A program made the position numbers and the translations under genes. From the NCBI RefSeq assembly GCF_003151135.1, contig NZ_QEQK01000010.1:62001-126000 (forward strand): a stretch of DNA of 64,000 nt. Direction: 5' to 3'. This DNA is from Abyssibacter profundi (GTDB lineage: Bacteria; Pseudomonadota; Gammaproteobacteria; Nevskiales; OUC007). This document shows, in pieces, positions 16,899 to 25,900 of the stretch (positions are counted from its first letter, which is position 1; the number at the start of each line of letters is the position of its first letter). Below the pieces are notes generated by a model. That model was not told where the DNA came from. It worked only from the letters and a program-made list of their open reading frames with translations, and did not search any database.

Positions 16899-17494
16899 CG
16901 AATGTCCCGGACATCCGTGTTGGCCAGCCCTCGGATGTAATCACGAACAGAGGTGTGCTCGGCTTCGGGAACGATGAGTCGACGCAGGAAGAACTCGCCG
17001 GCAAAGACAGCCAGCACAATCCCGTAGCTGATGAAGTTGGTGAACAACGACCAAGCCTCATCGCTGGCCCCGATGGCCAACACCACGCTGATCAGGCCCA
17101 TCAAGGCAAAAAAACCCGCCCAGAACGCCGTCAGGCGGCGGGTATAGCGCACCAGTATGGGCGGCAGGGCCTCACCGCGAATCTTGGCCGCCATAAAAGA
17201 AATAATCGGTGTGCGGCCTGGCGCCAGGCTTTGCATGAAAAAGACGCAAAGAAACCCGTTCATCAGCACTGGCGGCAGATAGAGGAAATAAATCGCCAGG
17301 CCCGTCGCACTGGCCCAGACCAGCGCTGCACTGCCCAACACCGCGACACCGATGGCCCAGCTGCGGCGCCGTTGCAACGGCCCCAGCAAACTCATCAGCA
17401 GCAACAGCACCAACGCCGCGGCATAAAGCGCCGTGGCCTCGGTCACGATGGCCGCGTGCACCAGCAGTGGATACGCCAGCCAGAGCAGGCGCAT
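16895..17494 (-). CDS. COG4648-type membrane protein of aryl-polyene clusters
   Basis: 199 aa, mostly hydrophobic. About six transmembrane helices can be placed, including LWLAYPLLVHAAIVT, LYAAALVLLLLMSLL, AIGVAVLGSAALVWASA, LTAFWAGFFALMGLISVV and FISYGIVLAVFAGEFFLRR. The family has no established biochemical role but is regularly found between the ACP and AMP-ligase genes of aryl-polyene clusters. It may anchor or assist early synthesis at the inner membrane. It starts 2 bases before the ACP stop boundary. Confidence 0.72.
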   Translation of the reverse strand: MRLLWLAYPLLVHAAIVTEATALYAAALVLLLLMSLLGPLQRRRSWAIGVAVLGSAALVWASATGLAIYFLYLPPVLMNGFLCVFFMQSLAPGRTPIISFMAAKIRGEALPPILVRYTRRLTAFWAGFFALMGLISVVLAIGASDEAWSLFTNFISYGIVLAVFAGEFFLRRLIVPEAEHTSVRDYIRGLANTDVRDIR

Positions 17495-17496
17495 CG

Positions 17497-17778
17497 TCAG
17501 CCGTCGCGGTTTGCGGAGACGAAATCCGTCAATGAGCGCAAGGACCGGAAAATTTCCTTGTTGCGGGCATCGTCGGCACGGATGTGCACGCCGTACTTCT
17601 GCGCAATCGCCTGGGCGATCTCCAGCGCGTCGATCGAATCGAGCCCCAGGCCCTCCTCGTCAGCACCGAACAGGGGCGCCTCAGGCGCGATATCCTCCGG
17701 CGCTTCGTCTTCCAGATTCAGCGTGTCGACGAGCAGGGAGGCCATGTCCAGTTCGGACTCGGAAAGGGAACTCTGCAT
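17497..17778 (-). CDS. Acyl carrier protein (second, aryl polyene)
   Basis: 93 aa. Phosphopantetheine attachment site LGLDSID, Ser48; the first 40 residues are unusually acidic. It is the first gene of the ten-gene minus-strand operon ACP, membrane protein, ligase, LolA, MMPL, DUF3261, dehydratase, reductase, ketosynthase, secreted protein. By position it is the ApeF-like ACP that may accept the activated aryl starter, whereas the other ACP carries elongation. That split is inferred. Confidence 0.88.
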   Translation of the reverse strand: MQSSLSESELDMASLLVDTLNLEDEAPEDIAPEAPLFGADEEGLGLDSIDALEIAQAIAQKYGVHIRADDARNKEIFRSLRSLTDFVSANRDG

Positions 17779-17811
17779 TGCAGGAACAATTGGGTAAGGT
17801 GAAGGCCTTTC

Positions 17812-17817
17812 ATTCTA
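17812..17817 (-). promoter_or_regulatory. Possible -10 box of the ten-gene polyene operon
   Basis: On the minus strand TAGAAT lies 34 bases upstream of the ACP start in the 73-base divergent gap. No convincing -35 is visible at 17 bases, so activation may be needed. Confidence 0.25.
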
Positions 17818-17851
17818 CCGTGGACCGTTTGGCCGCTGCGACACGCCTCTC

Positions 17852-18316
17852 ATGATCGAACACGAGACTTTGCTCACAGTGCCTTTTCACGATGCCGACA
17901 TGATGGGCGTCACCTGGCATGGCCACTATGTGCGCTATCTGGAGATCGCCCGCTGTGAGCTGCTGGAGCAGGTGGGCTACACCTACCTGGACATGTACGC
18001 CTCGGGCTTTGCCTGGCCCGTCGTCGATCTCAAGCTGCGCTACGCCCGCGGCTGCACCTTTGGCGACCGGCTGCGCATCCGGGTCCAGGTCGAGGAAACC
18101 GAGTTCCGACTCAAGCTGTTCTACCGCATCGAGCAGGCCGATACCGGCGAATTGCTCACCAAGGCCTGGACCACACAGGTCGCGGTGGACGCCAAGACGG
18201 GTGAGATGATCTACCCCTCGCCCACCGCGCTAACGGAGAAGATGACGGCTTACGCAGCGACGCTGGGCACCGAACCGACGACAGCAGGCGGCGCGAAGAA
18301 ATCCGTGCGACCCTAA
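17852..18316 (+). CDS. Acyl-CoA/ACP thioesterase (4HBT, ApeK-like)
   Basis: 154 aa hot-dog thioesterase. The motif HDADMMGVTWHGHYVRYLE (residues 13-31) is the 4-hydroxybenzoyl-CoA thioesterase signature, with the conserved acidic residue at Asp14 or Asp16. It probably hydrolyses off-pathway or finished thioesters. It is transcribed divergently from the ten-gene operon, has no clear Shine-Dalgarno, and ends in a 4-base overlap with the convergent flavoprotein gene. Confidence 0.82.
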   Translation: MIEHETLLTVPFHDADMMGVTWHGHYVRYLEIARCELLEQVGYTYLDMYASGFAWPVVDLKLRYARGCTFGDRLRIRVQVEETEFRLKLFYRIEQADTGELLTKAWTTQVAVDAKTGEMIYPSPTALTEKMTAYAATLGTEPTTAGGAKKSVRP

Positions 18317-19611
18317 TTCACCACCGCGCGCACACGGGCGCGTCGCCGTAGCCACTCACGCACGGCGCTCACCGGCTTCAGGCAGCTGAAGAAGTAGTAA
18401 AGCCCACGGAAGAACATCAGCCGCGGCCGCACGCCGTTGTCGCGCTCCACGTCACCCGCCAGCAGGGATGTCACCGCTTCCTGCACGCGCCAGGGGTTGC
18501 CCGGATTCGTGAACAAATGGCGGATGCCCGGCGAGTTGAAGCGGGCGATCATCCAGGTGAAGTCCTTGACGCTTCGCTTTTGCACCCGCTCGAACTCGTC
18601 CCGCAGGGCCGCGGCTTCGGGCGCCCCGCGGAGTTCGGCATCGACATAAGCCGCACCGCGCAGCGCTCCGCGCATGCCCAGCAGCACGCCGCTGGAAAAG
18701 ACCGGGTCGACGAACGCCCAGGCATCACCGACAAGAATCGCGCCGGGAAAGCACATCTGCGAACACTGGTAGGAGTAGTTGCCGGCGGCCCGCACCTCGC
18801 CAACCAGTTCGGCATGCGCCATGCGCTGACGAACATGCGGCGGGGTCAGGGCGATGGTGTCGGCCAGAAACGCCTCGGTGCTGCCGCGGCGCGTCTTGAG
18901 ATAAGCCGGGCTGCACACCGCGCCGACGCTCATCAGCCCGTCCGGCAAAGGAATAAACCAGATCCAGCCATGCTCGAACCAGCACACACTGATCAAACCG
19001 GCCTCGGGGCCCGGGTTGCGCGGCACATGACGAAAATGGCCGAAGATGGCCGCGCTGGCATGACGCATGTTCTTGCGCTTGATGCCGAACTGCCCGGCCA
19101 GCAGGGTGTCGCGGCCGGAGGCATCCACCACGTAGCGGGCCTGCCAGCACTGGGGCTCGCCGCCCTCTGGCGTGACCGTCAACGCGGCGCCCTGGCCCTC
19201 ATCGGCGAAGGTCACACCTGTCACCTTGGTCTGCTCGAAGATCTGGGCGCCGCGGCGCCCGGCATTCCGCAGCAGCACCTCATCCAGCTGGTCGCGACGG
19301 ACCTGATAGGCGTCGGGAAAATTCTTGTCCAGGGCATCGCGGAAATAAAACCGGTGCGGCGGGTTGTCGGGATTGACGTCGTAGAACTCCGCACCGGGTT
19401 TGTAGACGCCGATACGCTTGACCTCGTCCAGCACCCCGATGCGCTCGAATACCGGCTGATTCATCGGCAACAGGGATTCGCCAATATGAAAGCGTGGATG
19501 CTTCTCCTTTTCGAACAAAACCACGTTCCAGCCTTTCTCGGCCAACGCGTAGGCAGTGGTGGAACCCGCCGGACCGCCACCGATCACAGCGACGTCACAG
19601 GTCTGCGTCAT
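18313..19611 (-). CDS. Flavin-dependent halogenase-like oxidoreductase
   Basis: 432 aa from ATG 19611, preceded by GGAG at 7 bases; a TTG at 19623 would overlap that Shine-Dalgarno. FAD-binding VIGGGPAGSTTA at 9-20, the PRFHIGESLLP motif at 39-49, and WIWFIP at 216-221, which matches the WxWxIP signature of flavin-dependent halogenases. A C-terminal RRRARVR tail is basic. Xanthomonadin clusters carry a related gene, and their pigments can be brominated. Halogenation of the aryl ring is likely but not certain, since non-halogenating relatives also keep these motifs. Confidence 0.78.
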   Translation of the reverse strand: MTQTCDVAVIGGGPAGSTTAYALAEKGWNVVLFEKEKHPRFHIGESLLPMNQPVFERIGVLDEVKRIGVYKPGAEFYDVNPDNPPHRFYFRDALDKNFPDAYQVRRDQLDEVLLRNAGRRGAQIFEQTKVTGVTFADEGQGAALTVTPEGGEPQCWQARYVVDASGRDTLLAGQFGIKRKNMRHASAAIFGHFRHVPRNPGPEAGLISVCWFEHGWIWFIPLPDGLMSVGAVCSPAYLKTRRGSTEAFLADTIALTPPHVRQRMAHAELVGEVRAAGNYSYQCSQMCFPGAILVGDAWAFVDPVFSSGVLLGMRGALRGAAYVDAELRGAPEAAALRDEFERVQKRSVKDFTWMIARFNSPGIRHLFTNPGNPWRVQEAVTSLLAGDVERDNGVRPRLMFFRGLYYFFSCLKPVSAVREWLRRRARVRAVVN

Positions 19612-19638
19612 GCAAATCTCCAAGCTCGACAGGGCCGC

Positions 19639-20460
19639 TCAGGTTTCACGATGAGCGTGCCGGTGTTGTTCAAGAAACGCTTCTAAATGGGCGGTGAGCC
19701 GACGCGCTGCCACCGCGCGGCTGACGCCCGCGTCCAGAAAGGCTGCAATATCGATCGGCTCACCCACCCGGAGCGAAATATGAAATTTACGCGAGGGCAC
19801 CGAGTACCAGGGCAGGCCCTTGGTCAGCGTGCTGGGCTGGCAATCAATGATGATCGGCCGCAACGGCTTGCCGGCACGCAACGCGATATTCGCCGTCCCG
19901 CGCTGCAGCCGGACCGGCTCGCCGGGTCGGGTCCGGGTGCCTTCCGGAAAGATAATCAGGCTGTGGTTGGCAGCCAGCACCTCGGCGCAGCGGTCCACCA
20001 GCCGGGCTGAATCCACGTTGGGCACATAGCCAGCCGATCGCACCGGGCCGGCCGTGAACGGGTTTCGGAACAGCGCGCTCTTGACCACGCAGCTGGTCTG
20101 CGGAACCTGCGACATCACCATCACGACATCGATCAGGGTCGGGTGATTCGCAATGAGCAATTGCCCGGGCTCGCGGAGCTTGTCGGCGCCCTCAATCGAA
20201 TAACTCATCACCCGAAGGCAGCGCATGATTTCCACGAACACGCGCATCGCGCAGTGAATGACGAACTGCATCCGGTGATGCACGCGCGCCCGATTCCAGG
20301 TCAGCAGCCAGACCAGCGGAAACACCACCAACCCCATCAGGATGCCCCCGATCCCGAACAGCAGGAACGACAGGCCGGTCCCCGCAATACGCCAGACACG
20401 ATTCAGCGCCGCGCCCACCGGGGCCACCCAGTCCGGCAGCGCATCCGACGAGGTATTCAT
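19639..20460 (-). CDS. PlsC-type 1-acylglycerol-phosphate acyltransferase
   Basis: 273 aa. HX4D motif in NHPTLID (near residue 105) and the substrate-binding FPEGTRTRPGEPV (near 174). Two N-terminal hydrophobic segments (LSFLLFGIGGILMGLVVFPL) anchor it in the inner membrane. In aryl-polyene clusters the equivalent (ApeD-like) is thought to attach an acyl chain during lipid assembly. It overlaps the chain-length-factor stop (ATGA) and precedes the halogenase-like gene by 27 bases. Confidence 0.82.
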   Translation of the reverse strand: MNTSSDALPDWVAPVGAALNRVWRIAGTGLSFLLFGIGGILMGLVVFPLVWLLTWNRARVHHRMQFVIHCAMRVFVEIMRCLRVMSYSIEGADKLREPGQLLIANHPTLIDVVMVMSQVPQTSCVVKSALFRNPFTAGPVRSAGYVPNVDSARLVDRCAEVLAANHSLIIFPEGTRTRPGEPVRLQRGTANIALRAGKPLRPIIIDCQPSTLTKGLPWYSVPSRKFHISLRVGEPIDIAAFLDAGVSRAVAARRLTAHLEAFLEQHRHAHRET

Positions 20461-21269
20461 GTCGCGGCGGGCCCGAAGTCAACCGCGAGCCCGTACCTGC
20501 CGGAGGGCATCGGCAGCGTCACCGTGCCAGCGGTCTGGCGCGCCACCTGCTCGAGCAGTGGCAGTGCACGCGCGGCCGGGTTGGCCCGGCGCATCGATTC
20601 CAGCGGTCCCTGCAATGTCGTCTCGCCCGGCTCGGCGAATGCATCCAGCGTCAGCTGCCCCAGACTGCATGCCGGGTCGCGACCCAGCAGCCATGCGACG
20701 GCAAAGGGGATCGGCACGGGCCGTGCCCGTGACAGCGGAGGCTGGGTCATGACATCAAAGCAAACCATCAGCACGGGGGTGTCCGGCTGGTCATGCAATT
20801 GCAGGGCCGCCTCCACCAGACCGGCCGCCAGGCTGGCGTCATAGGCCGACAAGCTGGTCGACGCCACACGCGCCGCGTTCGCAATGCCCCAGTAGCCCGC
20901 CGATGCGTTGTGCACGGAGTTGTGGAACTGGGTGGGCGACAGCGCGACGGGCTCACGGGTCAGCGCCCGGCAGATGTCATCGACGATGTCCATGTCACCA
21001 CTGCATGACGCAAACACGGTGCGCAGCGCCGAGCGGTCACGGGATGACGCCGCCAGTGCATCCTCGCAGGCCGCAAAGGCGATGCGGGTGATTCTGGACG
21101 AGCGCCGACGTTCATTTTTGGGCAGCCCCGTTGGCGGCGGGTAACGTTCGACATCAGTCACCTCAGGCACGGGCGCCTGCCCGCGCAGACAAGCGAGAGC
21201 GGTTGCCCAGTCCGGCCAGCCGGGTGCGAACAAACCGACCGCCTCCAACTCGATGCTCAGCCGGCTCAT
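20457..21269 (-). CDS. Ketosynthase chain-length-factor-like protein (ApeC-like)
   Basis: 270 aa from ATG 21269 (MSRLSIELEAVGLFAPGW), which overlaps the ketosynthase stop (ATGA); the longer open frame to 21482 is a shadow of that gene. It is the N-terminal thiolase-fold half only. QFHNSVHNASAGYWGIA is the Ketoacyl-synt_2 signature, and the usual catalytic Cys is missing (STSLSAYDAS). Such proteins dimerise with a true ketosynthase and set chain length. Its partner is the adjacent 21266-22468 protein. Confidence 0.85.
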   Translation of the reverse strand: MSRLSIELEAVGLFAPGWPDWATALACLRGQAPVPEVTDVERYPPPTGLPKNERRRSSRITRIAFAACEDALAASSRDRSALRTVFASCSGDMDIVDDICRALTREPVALSPTQFHNSVHNASAGYWGIANAARVASTSLSAYDASLAAGLVEAALQLHDQPDTPVLMVCFDVMTQPPLSRARPVPIPFAVAWLLGRDPACSLGQLTLDAFAEPGETTLQGPLESMRRANPAARALPLLEQVARQTAGTVTLPMPSGRYGLAVDFGPAAT

Positions 21270-22468
21270 ACCGTCCCGCCAAGAATGAGACAGGCGTTGC
21301 TGCCACCAAACCCGAAGGAATTGCTGAGCACGTGACGCACCGATTGCCGACGCAGCGTCAGCGGGATGTCGACGCCGATCTCCGGGTCCACCTGCTCGGT
21401 ATTCAGGCTCTGCGGGACGTAACCATCCCGAATACTCAGCAATCCGATCACCGCTTCCAGCACGCCGGCCGCCCCCAGGCAATGTCCGGTCCAGCCCTTG
21501 GTGGAACTGGCGGGCACCGCATCGCCAAACAGGCCTCGCACGGCGTAGGCTTCGGACCGGTCGTTCGCCGGCGTGCCGGTGCCATGCAGATTCACGTAAT
21601 CGATATCGCCCGGCTGCAGGCCTGCACGTTCCAGGGCTTCGTCCATGGCCAAGCGAGCGCCGGCGCCCTGCGGGTCGGGCGTTGACATGTGGTGCGCATC
21701 ACTGCTTTCCCCATAGCCAAGTAACCGCCAGGGTGCGGGTTCGGAGGGCCGTTCCAGCAGCGCAAAGCCGGCGGCTTCACCAATGGAAATGCCATCGCGG
21801 CGGGCGTCCGCAGGCCGACAAGCCTGCGGCGACACCAGTTGCAAGGCATGAAATCCGAACAGTGTGGTCTCGCAGAGACTGTCGACGCCTCCGACCAGCG
21901 CCGCATCACACAACCCGGCATGGATCGCCCGGCTGGCTGCGGCAAAGACCTTGGCGCTGGACGAACAGGCGGTGGAAATGGTCTGGCTCAGCCCGGTCAG
22001 CCCCAACGCGGCCGACACGAAGGCGGTCACCGAATGCACATTGTGCGAGTAACGGTAGGCATACCAGTCCGGCAGGCGGGCGAATGCGTCATCCGCCGCC
22101 TGACGGTAGGCCTGCTCGGTGTGGGCAATGCCCGAGGTGCTGGTACCCAGGAACACACCGATACGATCAGCCCCAACGCGTGACCGGCAGGCCTCGATGC
22201 GTTCGCGCAGCGCATCCTGTTGCAACCCCAGCCAGGCCAACCGGTTATTCCGGCAATCGTAGTCGGCCTGGGCCGACGGTATTGCGACCGTGTCCAATCC
22301 GTCGACCGCCCCCAGCCACCCGGGCGCATGTGCGTAGGGCGCCAGATCACACGCGGGCCGCAATCCGCTGCGCCCCGCCTGCAAGGCCTGGGCGTGCGCC
22401 GCCAACCCCCGCCCCAGACTACTGGTGGCCGTGGCGGCGGTAATGGCAAGAGCAGTGGATTCGGACAT
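21266..22468 (-). CDS. Beta-ketoacyl-ACP synthase (ApeO-like)
   Basis: 400 aa, intact. Catalytic Cys168 is in STACSSSAKV; the histidines are in LHGTGTPAND and WTGHCLGAAG. It opens a four-gene minus-strand operon: ketosynthase, chain-length factor, acyltransferase, halogenase-like protein. Pairing with the chain-length factor makes it the likely main elongating synthase for the polyene. The upstream gap of 358 bases to the divergent lipoprotein must hold its promoter. Confidence 0.9.
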   Translation of the reverse strand: MSESTALAITAATATSSLGRGLAAHAQALQAGRSGLRPACDLAPYAHAPGWLGAVDGLDTVAIPSAQADYDCRNNRLAWLGLQQDALRERIEACRSRVGADRIGVFLGTSTSGIAHTEQAYRQAADDAFARLPDWYAYRYSHNVHSVTAFVSAALGLTGLSQTISTACSSSAKVFAAASRAIHAGLCDAALVGGVDSLCETTLFGFHALQLVSPQACRPADARRDGISIGEAAGFALLERPSEPAPWRLLGYGESSDAHHMSTPDPQGAGARLAMDEALERAGLQPGDIDYVNLHGTGTPANDRSEAYAVRGLFGDAVPASSTKGWTGHCLGAAGVLEAVIGLLSIRDGYVPQSLNTEQVDPEIGVDIPLTLRRQSVRHVLSNSFGFGGSNACLILGGTV

Positions 22469-22826
22469 GCAAGATCAACGGCGAATTCGGGCAACAGGTC
22501 TGCGGGTAATCGACGCCGATCATGCGTCGCGGCCCAGCGCTGACCGGCAGCGGACCCGTTGCTCACATAATAGCGACGGCTGTGATCGAACGCTCGGAAA
22601 TTCCGGCTGTAGCCGGTAAGTTAGGCGGCATGCATGGGACGGCGGGCGCAACGGACCGAATCATCAGACGTTCGGCTGCTTGCGCACAACGCACCTGCCT
22701 CGGCGGCGACCGTAACACCGCCGAACGCGCAGGGGCATTGCCTGGGAACCGGGTCACGGATTGCTGTCAGGTGCTGTCGGCAGACGCCTTTCTGGCGCTG
22801 GCCATCCATTTCATCAAGGGGATCAC
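22469..22826. other. 358-base divergent intergenic region
   Basis: Separates the ApeO-like ketosynthase from the lipoprotein at 22827. By eye there is no coding frame with a credible start, no long inverted repeat and no T-tract hairpin. A CATAAT at about 22564 could be part of a promoter but lacks a matching -35. It probably holds both promoters. Confidence 0.4.
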
Positions 22827-23396
22827 ATGACACTGAAACAACTGGGCCTGGGCGCCCTCTCGCTGATACTGCTTGCTGGCTGCGCGTCGGTTGAGCTCAA
22901 GGACGGTGAACGCGACATGGTCGGCACCACCCTCTACACCAAGACCAACCTGCATCCGGACGAGGCCGCACGACGCCTCTACGCGGTCAACTATCAGCAG
23001 GCCGGGCTGATTCCGGTCTGCACCGCCGTGACCGTCAAGGATGTGGACGGTGACGCCATGGTCTTCACGGTCAACGAGACGAACCGCGAGTACACCTACA
23101 TCTACCACAAGGCAGCCGCCGAGCCGTTTCCGGACCACATCAAGCGATTCTTCGGGTTTTCCTGCCCCGAAGACGAGATTGGCAGTCTGTCCGCAATCGA
23201 CCAGCAAGGCATCCGCACCGGCAAGGCCCTCAAGGGCATGAGCAAACGCGGCGTGATCATCGCCATCGGCCTGCCGCCACGGCACGTGACACCGGATCCG
23301 CAGCGCATGGATCAGTGGACTTACTGGTCCAATCGCTTCAATCGGTTTCTGGTGACGTTTGACGAAAACGGTCAGGTGACCGGCATTCAGGACTAA
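22827..23396 (+). CDS. SmpA/BamE-like lipoprotein
   Basis: 189 aa from ATG 22827; the open frame begins at 22761, but the signal peptide MTLKQLGLGALSLILLAGC fixes the start and gives the lipobox LAGC. The C-terminal third has the SmpA-like pattern: GMSKRGVIIAIGLPPRH, a WTYWSNRFNRFLVTF strand pair and DENGQVTGIQD. I do not recognise a named family. It stands alone between the two halves of the pigment locus, so an envelope role in pigment placement is conceivable but unsupported. Confidence 0.7.
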   Translation: MTLKQLGLGALSLILLAGCASVELKDGERDMVGTTLYTKTNLHPDEAARRLYAVNYQQAGLIPVCTAVTVKDVDGDAMVFTVNETNREYTYIYHKAAAEPFPDHIKRFFGFSCPEDEIGSLSAIDQQGIRTGKALKGMSKRGVIIAIGLPPRHVTPDPQRMDQWTYWSNRFNRFLVTFDENGQVTGIQD

Positions 23397-23404
23397 CCGA
23401 CACC

Positions 23405-23451
23405 GCCCGTCCGCTCCACGGCATCGCCTCGGCGGCTGCCGTGGGGCGGGC
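23405..23451. terminator. Long stem between convergent genes
   Basis: CCACGGCA (23416-23423) pairs with TGCCGTGG (23437-23444), and GCCCG (23405-23409) with CGGGC (23447-23451) just outside. It fills the 59-base gap between the convergent lipoprotein and EF-hand genes. There is no T-tract; it is probably a bidirectional transcript end. Confidence 0.4.
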
Positions 23452-23455
23452 CCAG

Positions 23456-23803
23456 CTAGCGGCGCTTCAGATCACGCAGGCGTTGCGCGCGTCGCGCCTC
23501 ACGCAGTTCCGCCTGACGCGCTTGTAGCGCCCGCAATTCATCCGGTGACAGCTGCCCGTCTTGATCGAGGTCGATCTCATCGAAGCGAGTGTGGATAATC
23601 TTCGGCAAGCCGTTGCGCACTTCTTCGCGGGACAGGCTACGACTGCCGTCCACATCCGCCTGCCGAAACTGCGCCTGCCGATCCGGCGACGACTCGGCAC
23701 CGGCGAGGCCGGACACCAGCATCGCCACAACACCCGCCACGGACAGGGCCTTCGCGCCACCGGCGCTCCACCGTTGATTGTTGATGAACAATTCCCTGAC
23801 CAT
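23456..23803 (-). CDS. Secreted EF-hand protein
   Basis: 115 aa. A hydrophobic signal segment ALSVAGVVAMLVSGLAGA follows about 17 N-terminal residues. Two EF-hand-like calcium loops are visible, ADVDGSRSLSREE and IDLDQDGQLSPDE, followed by a basic, Arg-rich tail (REARRAQRLRDLKRR). The ATG at 23803 overlaps the start of the divergent ABC-transporter gene by 20 bases, so the true start may be an internal TTG or GTG. It is likely a periplasmic calcium-binding protein; partner unknown. Confidence 0.68.
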   Translation of the reverse strand: MVRELFINNQRWSAGGAKALSVAGVVAMLVSGLAGAESSPDRQAQFRQADVDGSRSLSREEVRNGLPKIIHTRFDEIDLDQDGQLSPDELRALQARQAELREARRAQRLRDLKRR

Positions 23804-24707
23804 TCAAGGCGTTAAGAAAACCTATCCGCATTCTGACACAGCGGCCCTGGCGGGAATCGACCTGCACATCCCGGCGGGCTGTGCCTTTGGACTGATCGGG
23901 CCCAATGGAGCGGGCAAATCAACGCTCATCCGCCTGTTACTGGGCCTGCTGAAACCCGATGCCGGCCGCATGCGAATCGGCGATCACGATCTCGCCACCG
24001 CTTTACCCGCAGCCCGACGCATCTGCGGGCTGGCACCGCAGGACCCGGGGTTTTTTCCGCTGCTGACCGTTGCCGAGAATCTACGCACCTTTGGCGCGGC
24101 GGCCGGGCTGCAGGCCGCGGCCCTGGAGCAGGCGGTGGACTCGGCCATCGAGAGCACCGAACTGGGTCGCTTTGCCCATCGCCGCGCCGACCAGCTCTCG
24201 GGCGGTGTGCGTCAACGCCTGAATGTGTCACTGGCCCTGCTGGGCCAGCCCCCGATTCTGCTGCTGGACGAGCCCACCGCCGGCGTTGATGCCGAATCCC
24301 GCCGCCTGATCCTGGACGTGCTCAGGCAAGAGAACCAGCGAGGCACGACGCTGATCTACACCAGCCACTACCTGACCGAGGTCGAACAGCTTTGCGACCG
24401 CGTCGCTCTGATCGACCATGGCCAGGTCCGCTTTGAAGGCCAGTTGCAGGCAGCGCTGGCCCATGCTGCCCGGCTGTTGGTCGTCCGTCTGGGTTCGCCA
24501 CCACCGGCCGCCATGCTGGCCCGCTGGCGTTCGCGCTGGCCCGACGGCGATATCGAACACGACACCCTCACGCTGGAGACAGACCAACCCATCGACGCGC
24601 TGGGACAGCTCGCCCAGGACGGCGTGACCCTCCGCAGCATCGAATACGGCACCTCCAGCCTGGAAGCCGCGTACTTCCACATGCGCGCGGAGGTGGAGCT
24701 GACATGA
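23784..24707 (+). CDS. ABC transporter ATP-binding protein
   Basis: 307 aa from ATG 23784. Walker A GPNGAGKST, signature LSGGVRQR, Walker B ILLLDEPTAGVD and H-loop YTSHYLTEVE are all present. The order and the C-terminal extension (about 90 aa after the NBD) are those of DrrA/ABC-2 type drug and lipid exporters. It overlaps the permease gene (ATGA) and heads a five-gene operon with an ACP and two ketosynthase-like genes, so the cargo is probably the pigment or its resorcinol part. Confidence 0.88.
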   Translation: MNNSLTIQGVKKTYPHSDTAALAGIDLHIPAGCAFGLIGPNGAGKSTLIRLLLGLLKPDAGRMRIGDHDLATALPAARRICGLAPQDPGFFPLLTVAENLRTFGAAAGLQAAALEQAVDSAIESTELGRFAHRRADQLSGGVRQRLNVSLALLGQPPILLLDEPTAGVDAESRRLILDVLRQENQRGTTLIYTSHYLTEVEQLCDRVALIDHGQVRFEGQLQAALAHAARLLVVRLGSPPPAAMLARWRSRWPDGDIEHDTLTLETDQPIDALGQLAQDGVTLRSIEYGTSSLEAAYFHMRAEVELT

Positions 24708-25900
24708 CGAACCGCCTGCCACTACTGACCGCGCTCATGCACAAGGAACTGCGGGGCCTGCTGCGCGATCCACAGGGCCTGCTCGTACTGTTCCTGATGC
24801 CAACGATTTTCATCCTGGTGATGTCGCTTGCGCTGCGCGATGTCATGAGCGCCCACCAGAGCACACAGCAGCGCCTGCAGTGGCACGACGCAGACCAGAG
24901 TTACTTTTCATTGGAGTTGCGTGAGCGCCTGGGTCAGAGTGAGCGCCTGCACATCGAGACCATCGGGCCAACGGATGAGACGCTGACCCCGCCGTATTTC
25001 GGCCGTCTCGAAATCGCACCCGGTCTGGCTGATCGGCTGCACCCCGACAATCGGGAGCCGCTGGTTCGAGTCACGCTGGACCCCGCCTATCCCGTCGCCG
25101 GCTCCAGCCTGTTCCTAACAGAGCTCAAAGGTGCACTGATCAGCCTGCGGGCCGAATACATCACCGAGGACCTCTTCGGCGCGCCCGAAGACGAGGCTGC
25201 ACTGGTGCGACGCGCCACGCGCCCCGACGCCGTCCCGGTCACCGTGAACTACCCGGGCGCAGCCGAACGCTCCGAGACGCTCCCGGATGCCACCCAGCAA
25301 AGCGTCCCGGCCTGGATCGTGTTTGCGATGTTTTTCGTGGTGTTCCCGCTGTCGACCAGCATTCTGGGCGAACGGCGCGAGGGCACCCTGCAACGTCTGG
25401 CGCTGCTCAACGCCTCGCATCAAAGCGTGCTCGCAGCCAAGGTGCCGGTGTACCTCGGCGTCACGGTACTGCAGGCCAGTCTGATGCTCGCGATGGGCGT
25501 TTGGGTGGTCCCCTTGCTGGGCGGGGAGGCGCTGCAGCTCTCGGGCCGCTGGCTGGCATTGCTCCCGATTACCGTCGCAACCGGGGCCGCCGCGCTGGGC
25601 GTGGCGTTGCTCATCGCGGTACTGGCCCGGACCTCTGCCCAGGCCACGACCATCGGCGGGGCGGTCAATCTGGTCCTCGGTGCGCTGGGCGGCGTCATGG
25701 TCCCGACCCTGGTCATGCCGGAGGAGCTGCAGCTGGCCGGGCTGATCTCTCCGATGTCCTGGGCATTGGATGGCTATTGGGACATCATTCTGCGCCATAC
25801 CCCCGTGCAATCCACGCTACCCGAGTGCTTGGCCCTGCTGGCCCTCGGCGCTTCCACCTATGCCATGGCCGCCTGGCGGCTGCGCCAAGATTTCTCATGA
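24704..25900 (+). CDS. ABC-2 type transporter permease
   Basis: 398 aa. One N-terminal helix (GLLVLFLMPTIFILVMSLAL), an extracytoplasmic domain of about 150 residues, then five helices starting with AWIVFAMFFVVFPLSTSIL and ending near SPMSWALDGYWDIIL. The ERREGTLQRL loop after the second helix is typical of ABC-2 permeases. It pairs with the preceding ATPase as a homodimeric exporter. Its stop overlaps the ACP start (ATGA), which is unusual coupling of a transporter to a biosynthetic gene. Confidence 0.88.
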   Translation: MTNRLPLLTALMHKELRGLLRDPQGLLVLFLMPTIFILVMSLALRDVMSAHQSTQQRLQWHDADQSYFSLELRERLGQSERLHIETIGPTDETLTPPYFGRLEIAPGLADRLHPDNREPLVRVTLDPAYPVAGSSLFLTELKGALISLRAEYITEDLFGAPEDEAALVRRATRPDAVPVTVNYPGAAERSETLPDATQQSVPAWIVFAMFFVVFPLSTSILGERREGTLQRLALLNASHQSVLAAKVPVYLGVTVLQASLMLAMGVWVVPLLGGEALQLSGRWLALLPITVATGAAALGVALLIAVLARTSAQATTIGGAVNLVLGALGGVMVPTLVMPEELQLAGLISPMSWALDGYWDIILRHTPVQSTLPECLALLALGASTYAMAAWRLRQDFS

